Assembly (NCBI GenBank): GCA_026874595.1
Contig: CM049322.1
Coordinates: 57,164,386-57,228,385 of the forward strand
DNA length: 64,000 nt
Reading direction: 5' to 3'
Source: Sipunculus nudus
Lineage: Eukaryota > Annelida > Sipuncula > Golfingiida > Sipunculidae
The translations under genes and the position numbers were made by a program. The stretch's first letter is position 1, and every line of letters begins with the position of its first letter. Positions 59,114 to 64,000 of this stretch are shown here, piece after piece. Under the pieces are notes generated by a model, which did not search any database, was not told the origin of the DNA, and saw nothing but the letters and a program-made list of their open reading frames with translations.

Positions 59114-60270
59114 GATCAATGTACTAGCTAATGATCAATGTACTTGCTCGTAATCAATGTATTAGCTAATGATCACTGTACTGATTCATGATCAATGTAC
59201 TAATTCATGATCAATATACAAACTCATGATCAATGTACCTATTCATGATCAATATACTAGCTCACGATCTATGTAATTATTCATGATCAGTGCACTCAAT
59301 GTACGAAATAATTAAAAATGTACTAACATATGATCAATGTACTAGCTCTTGATCAATGTACTAACTCATGATCAATGTGCTAATTTATGATTAATTTTCT
59401 AGCTCATGGCCAATGTACTAGCTTATGATCAATGTACTAGCTCATGATCAATATACTTATTCATGATAATTTTGCTAGCTCATATTCAATGTGCTAGCTC
59501 ATGGCCAATGTATTAATTCATGATAAATATACTAACACATGATCAATGTACGAATTCATGATCATTGTAATAGCTCATGTTCAATGTGGTAGCTCATGAC
59601 CAATGTAATAGAACTTGGTCAATGTAATAACTCATGATCAATATACTTACTAATCATCAATTTACTAGCTTATGATAAATGTGATAGCTCATGATCAATA
59701 CACTAGCCTATGATGAATTTACTTGTTTATGACCAATGTACTACTTTGTGATCAGTGTAAGAGATCATGATCAGTGTTTTTGCGTGTGATCAAAGTCTTG
59801 TAACCTAAGGATCAATCTTATGATTTGTTTGTACTAGCTCAAGATCAATGTTTAAGCTAATGGTAAATGTTATACATCTTAATGAATGTACTAACTCATG
59901 ATCAATGTACTAGCTCATCATCAATATACTAACTCCTGATCAAATTTCTTAATAACGATAAATGTACTAGCTCAGGATTACTGCAATATCTCAAGATCAG
60001 TGTACTAACTAATGATCAATGTATTCACTAAATATTAATGTACAAGCTCAATATCAATGTAAATCTAATGATTAATGGAATAGATCATGATCAATGTACT
60101 TACTCATGATAAATGGACTTAATTATGATACATGTACTACCTTCTGATCAAAACACTAAAACCTGATCAGAAGGTTAGTCTATGATCAATATACTCGCTC
60201 ATGATCAATGTACTAGCTTATATAATAATGATCGAAAAACTAGTCTATAGTCATTGCACTAGAATCATTA
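59114..60270 (+). repeat. 19-bp array in copy B
   Basis: Same TGATCA-bearing family as 53069-53735, about 1.16 kb, decayed to the right. Confidence 0.85.
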
Positions 60271-60359
60271 GTGTACTAATTCATTGTCAATGGGCTGGAT
60301 ATTGATCCATTTTATAATCTATATTATGGAGGGTTATTTGCAAATTTTTGTAAATCTTG

Positions 60360-60365
<6 letters not shown>

Positions 60366-60432
<67 letters not shown>

Positions 60433-60458
60433 TGAGAGAGAGAGAGAAAGAGAGAGAG
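60366..60458. repeat. (AT)n followed by (GA)n microsatellite
   Basis: Alternating AT from 60366 to about 60408, then AG repeats to about 60458. Open frames across it on both strands are by-products. Confidence 0.95.
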
Positions 60459-60511
60459 ATGAATAGCCATGCTGGTTCGTTGTATGAAGAAATGCAACAT
60501 GAACACACAAA

Positions 60512-60514
<3 letters not shown>

Positions 60515-60548
<34 letters not shown>
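60515..60548. repeat. (AT)n microsatellite
   Basis: Alternating AT, a second tract 60 bases after the AT/GA block. Confidence 0.9.
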
Positions 60549-60550
<2 letters not shown>

Positions 60551-60864
60551 ATTTAAATCTTTGTAGTTTGAATCCATTTACACAATTTGTACTTCGACAG
60601 GAAGAACATTTCCTCTTAAGGAGTTTTTCTGAACTTGAATTCGAACCAAATGTGTTTGGAAGAGTAACTGAATTCCTGAAGAACCTGCATTTATAATATT
60701 AGGACTGTTACCCTGGATCCGACAATGAAGAGCAAATTTACAACATATATAATTTTTTTTCTGTGTAACCTAGAATTATAAGTTAGTATGATAACATTAC
60801 ACAGACCTGTTTATGATAAGTTTGTATGTAAGTATGCTGAAATTTATTTCTCTTTATTTTGACT

Positions 60865-61430
60865 GATCATACGATTCACAATAATCTAATTAAATTCTAT
60901 CATCTTCGACAGACATGTACAACCAATGTTTTTATTTTTACATCAATATTTAAATCAAATAGTTGAGGGAAGTATAATTATCAAGGCTATCACGTGCTGG
61001 CTGCGTGGTTACACAAAAGAGGTTGTTATGCTGGGCCATCAATCATGTGTCTGCAGGCCTTTTTTATAAGCAATCATGCATCAGTGCTATAAACACAAAG
61101 ACCTTGACATAATTTCTCAATAACCCTCACAAAACCACGTCGGGCTTCACGAGGTTATTGCTCCAACAAGACTCTTATTGCAACCGAAAAAATTCCTGCC
61201 GCACTCAAGAACCTTTGACTTAAACAGGCTCTGTCTGTCTGTCTAGATGTCTGCCTGTTTATCCGTTTGCCTGTTGTCTGTCTGGCTGTCTGATTAATGG
61301 TTGTCCGAATCTCAAAATCGGCAGCATATGGGTCAGTTCCGTAAATATTATTGTTTTTCCGTCCTCGCTCTACAGGCCCAATTTGTTTAAAATATGCTAA
61401 ATTAAAAAAAAAAATAAAATAAACGAATTT
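60865..61430. repeat. 1.54-kb-spaced duplication, copy 1
   Basis: Matches 62404-62985: 'atacgattcacaat', 'aagtataattatcaaggcta', 'tcacgtgctggctgcgtggt', 'gcaatcatgc' and the TCTG run occur in the same order. No conserved open frame. Confidence 0.75.
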
Positions 61431-62403
61431 ATGAACAAAGATTTTTATTTGTAAAAATCGGTCATAGGACAAGAAAATTTTATTTCCGTCATAACTTGGT
61501 TTAAATGGTGTTTTCTACATTAACTATTTTACGTTTTATTCCGCTCTGAACTACCCAGGATTTTTCGATATGTGATTTTGTTTCAGGCCGACACAATGTC
61601 TGCACATTCATCTACTGTTGTCTTACCATATCTTCACATTGATACTCATCAAGCCTTACAGCAGTATAGGGGTATTTCCAAGGAATGCTTCGATATTCTT
61701 AAATAATTATACATTTACAGCTACTCATGACTTGTAAGTTGTTGCACAGGACAATTAAAGGATCTATAAAAGTGTGATTTGGCAGATAATATCATGATTA
61801 AATGAGTCTATTTGAAGTTGCCACAGCATACCCTCTTAACAGCTTTTAATTGTTTTACAATTATAGGAAGAATACGGTTCAATCTACAATGGATCATTTG
61901 CACCACGTCTGTTTTTTTTTTCATAACAGACCTAACCTAGATCATTTATCTTCTGTAATCAGATAAAAAGAACATTTACAATTGCAAATATTTGGTATAA
62001 AGTTATTCATATACATACAAGTAAAACATCTGCATTGGATATTATATGTGATCTATCACATATATCTCTGTCTAGATTTATAAGCAGATAAATTCCCTCA
62101 TCATGAATATACTGTACCAAAGCTAGATGTTATGTATCACAATCCTCCGTGTAAGTATTAACCGACCTTTACTTGTGTTGACCCGCTTACCGAGTAAAAC
62201 ACATTGAAACACGAGACCAAACCCTGTGTATGTCTGTTTATCAGCGATTACTGTTCATGCAGTTAGTCTGCGTGTTTAAACGGTTGATTAAATCTCGTGT
62301 TTTGGAATCATTTCTTCTGCTTAATAAAGGTCATGGCCCGTTTTTTTATAATTTTTAGACATATTATGGGAATGACACACACATACACAAGCAAAAAATG
62401 CAT
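61431..62403. other. Spacer, nothing recognised
   Basis: A+T-rich DNA between the two copies; no array or gene. Confidence 0.35.
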
Positions 62404-62985
62404 GCTGATAATACGATTCACAATTATCTAATTCAATTCTATCATTTGCAAGGGACATGTACAACCAGCGATTTTATTTTTGCACCAATACGAGCTACAT
62501 GATAAAATAGTTTTAGGGAAGTATAACTATCAAGGGTATCACGTGCTGGCTGCGTGGTTATACAGGAGAGGCCGTTATGCGGGGCCAGCAATCATGCGTT
62601 TGCAGGTCTTTTTTATGAGCAGTCATGCAACAGTGCCATATGCTGTAAACAACCAGGCCTTGACCTAATTTGCTCAATAACCCTAACAAAAGCACGCCGG
62701 GCCAGACAAGTTTCCTGCTCCAACAAGTCCCCTATTGCAACCAAAGAAAATATCCTGCGTACTTAATGACCCTTGAATTAATATTAAAAGGCTCTGTCTG
62801 TCTGTTTTTCTAGATGTCTGTCTGTTTGTCTTTTTGTCTGTTTGCTTAATGGTTTTCCTAATATCGAAACCGGTAGCATATGGGTCAGTTCATCATATTG
62901 ATAATTTGTCCATCCTTGCTCTACAGACCTCATTCGTTTAACAATTGCTCTAAAATAAAAAAAAATAATAAAAAAAAACGAAAGT
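62404..62985. repeat. 1.54-kb-spaced duplication, copy 2
   Basis: Second copy of 60865-61430. The TCTG/TTTG pyrimidine run near 62792-62850 differs in length between copies. Confidence 0.75.
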
Positions 62986-62989
62986 TCCG

Positions 62990-63570
62990 TCATCAACATT
63001 AACATACTTGTAAGTCATCAACATTAATATTCTTGTCGATCATCAACAATTATAATCTTCTCCGTCATCATCATTAACATACTTGACAATCATCAAATTA
63101 ACATACTGTCAATCATCAACAATTATAATCTTGTCCATCGTCAACATTATCATACTTGTCCGCATCAACGATAACGTTTTTGTGAAACATTCTTTTACGT
63201 CATCAACGTTTACATTATTGTCCGTCATCAACAATAATATATCTGTCCGTCATCGACGTTAACATTATTGTCCGTCATCAACAATAATATATCTGTCCGT
63301 CATCAACGTTAACATTCTTGTCCGTCATCAACAATAATATATCTGTCCGTCATCAACGTTAACATTATTGTCCGTCATAAACATTAATATATCTGTCCGT
63401 TATCAACATTAACATTCTTGCTCATCATCTATTACTAACATACTTGTCAATCATCACCATTAACATACATGGCAATCATCATCATTTACAAACGTGACAT
63501 GATTAGACCTGTCTGTTATCAACATTAACATACCATTCCGCTATCATCATTATTCTTTCTGTCCGTCATC
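62990..63570 (+). repeat. 24/49-bp minisatellite
   Basis: 'catcaacattaacatacttg' and 'tccgtcatcaacaataatat' units; from about 63200 to 63420 a regular 49-base pair of units ('atctgtccgtcatcaacgtt' then 'aacattattg') is repeated about four times, with decayed units on both sides. Confidence 0.85.
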
Positions 63571-64000
63571 ACTATTCTGCATTCTATTCTTTTCCCTCGT
63601 CAAAATTAAGATGCATATATATTATTCTTGGATCAACTGTTATATTGTTTCACAAGGGTTCAATTTTCGCGATCTCATCAAACAGAATCATATAGGAGAC
63701 TAATCTATTATTAATAAAGATGCATGTTAACATGGACACACACAAATAAATTACTAAAAAATCTTACGCACGCTCAGTAAAAAATATGTTAATATTGCCA
63801 CATATGAAAAACATTGCTATACTCAATGTCATCAACCTGTGTCCAGCTGTTTTTTTTTTTACATAATTTTCGAATAAGTTATATTTTTCAATAATTTCCT
63901 AGAAGATTGCATATCTAAATGAAAACCTTATATGGCAAAGAAAAAAAAAATGTAATAAAGCTCCGGTTTATGTTTCACAACTATTTTGTCTCTTTCCTGT
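63571..64000. other. Right edge, nothing recognised
   Basis: A+T-rich DNA without array or gene. Confidence 0.35.

Larger units (their letters stand above)
53736..60270. repeat. Tandem segmental duplication, copy B
   Basis: Matches 46050-53735 throughout. It lacks two internal segments of 951 and 486 bases; both breakpoints share the three bases TGT. Its terminal 19-bp array is longer than in copy A. Confidence 0.85.

Noticed and set aside
53069-60270. CRISPR-like regular repeats
   Set aside because: Head-to-tail 19-bp minisatellites with no unique spacers, in a eukaryotic sequence.
60284-60577. Low-complexity open frames across AT/GA microsatellites
   Set aside because: Dipeptide repeats from simple sequence; not genes.

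Overview
The window is eukaryotic: A+T-rich, intron-containing, dense in microsatellites, minisatellites and decayed transposons. Its dispersed repeats, with tandem-repeat cores, an (ACGG)-like stretch and a 3' terminal hairpin followed by AAAAA, resemble the pearl / Helentron-associated elements described from bivalves. The one clear gene is an animal NOD-like receptor. I therefore infer a marine invertebrate, most likely a bivalve mollusc; this is an inference from repeat style, not proof.

Only one protein-coding gene can be supported. It is on the minus strand, with coding exons at 15616-15476, 7539-7392, 4328-4114 and 3698-1638. All junctions are in phase and together they give an 854-residue CARD-NACHT-LRR protein, i.e. 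an innate immune receptor of the NLR class. Upstream (higher coordinates) there are two candidate non-coding 5' exons (20564-20471, 19300-19118). Further upstream are two duplicated TATA-box promoter / first-exon modules (about 26.0 kb and 31.0 kb) ending in good splice donors, which could be alternative promoters of this gene.

The rest is repeats. 4-15 kb: NLR introns holding a small inverted-repeat element, a 47-bp array, a GGTGGCGCCACC-bearing satellite and a three-level nest of transposons. 16-19 kb: another short element and a G-rich satellite. 24-37 kb: two copies of a module (45-bp satellite + promoter/first exon + flank). The second copy is split by a 5,079-bp inverted-repeat element whose empty site is preserved in the first copy. 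37-45 kb: more elements and a degenerate segmental duplication. 46-60 kb: a tandem duplication of about 7.7 kb, the second copy carrying two deletions with microhomology. 60-64 kb: microsatellites, a 1.54-kb-spaced duplication and a minisatellite.

The most interesting material is the family of elements sharing one architecture (matching 5' and 3' subterminal sequence, variable tandem core), the recurring GGTGGCGCCACC palindrome, the captured empty site, and the duplicated promoter upstream of an immune receptor.
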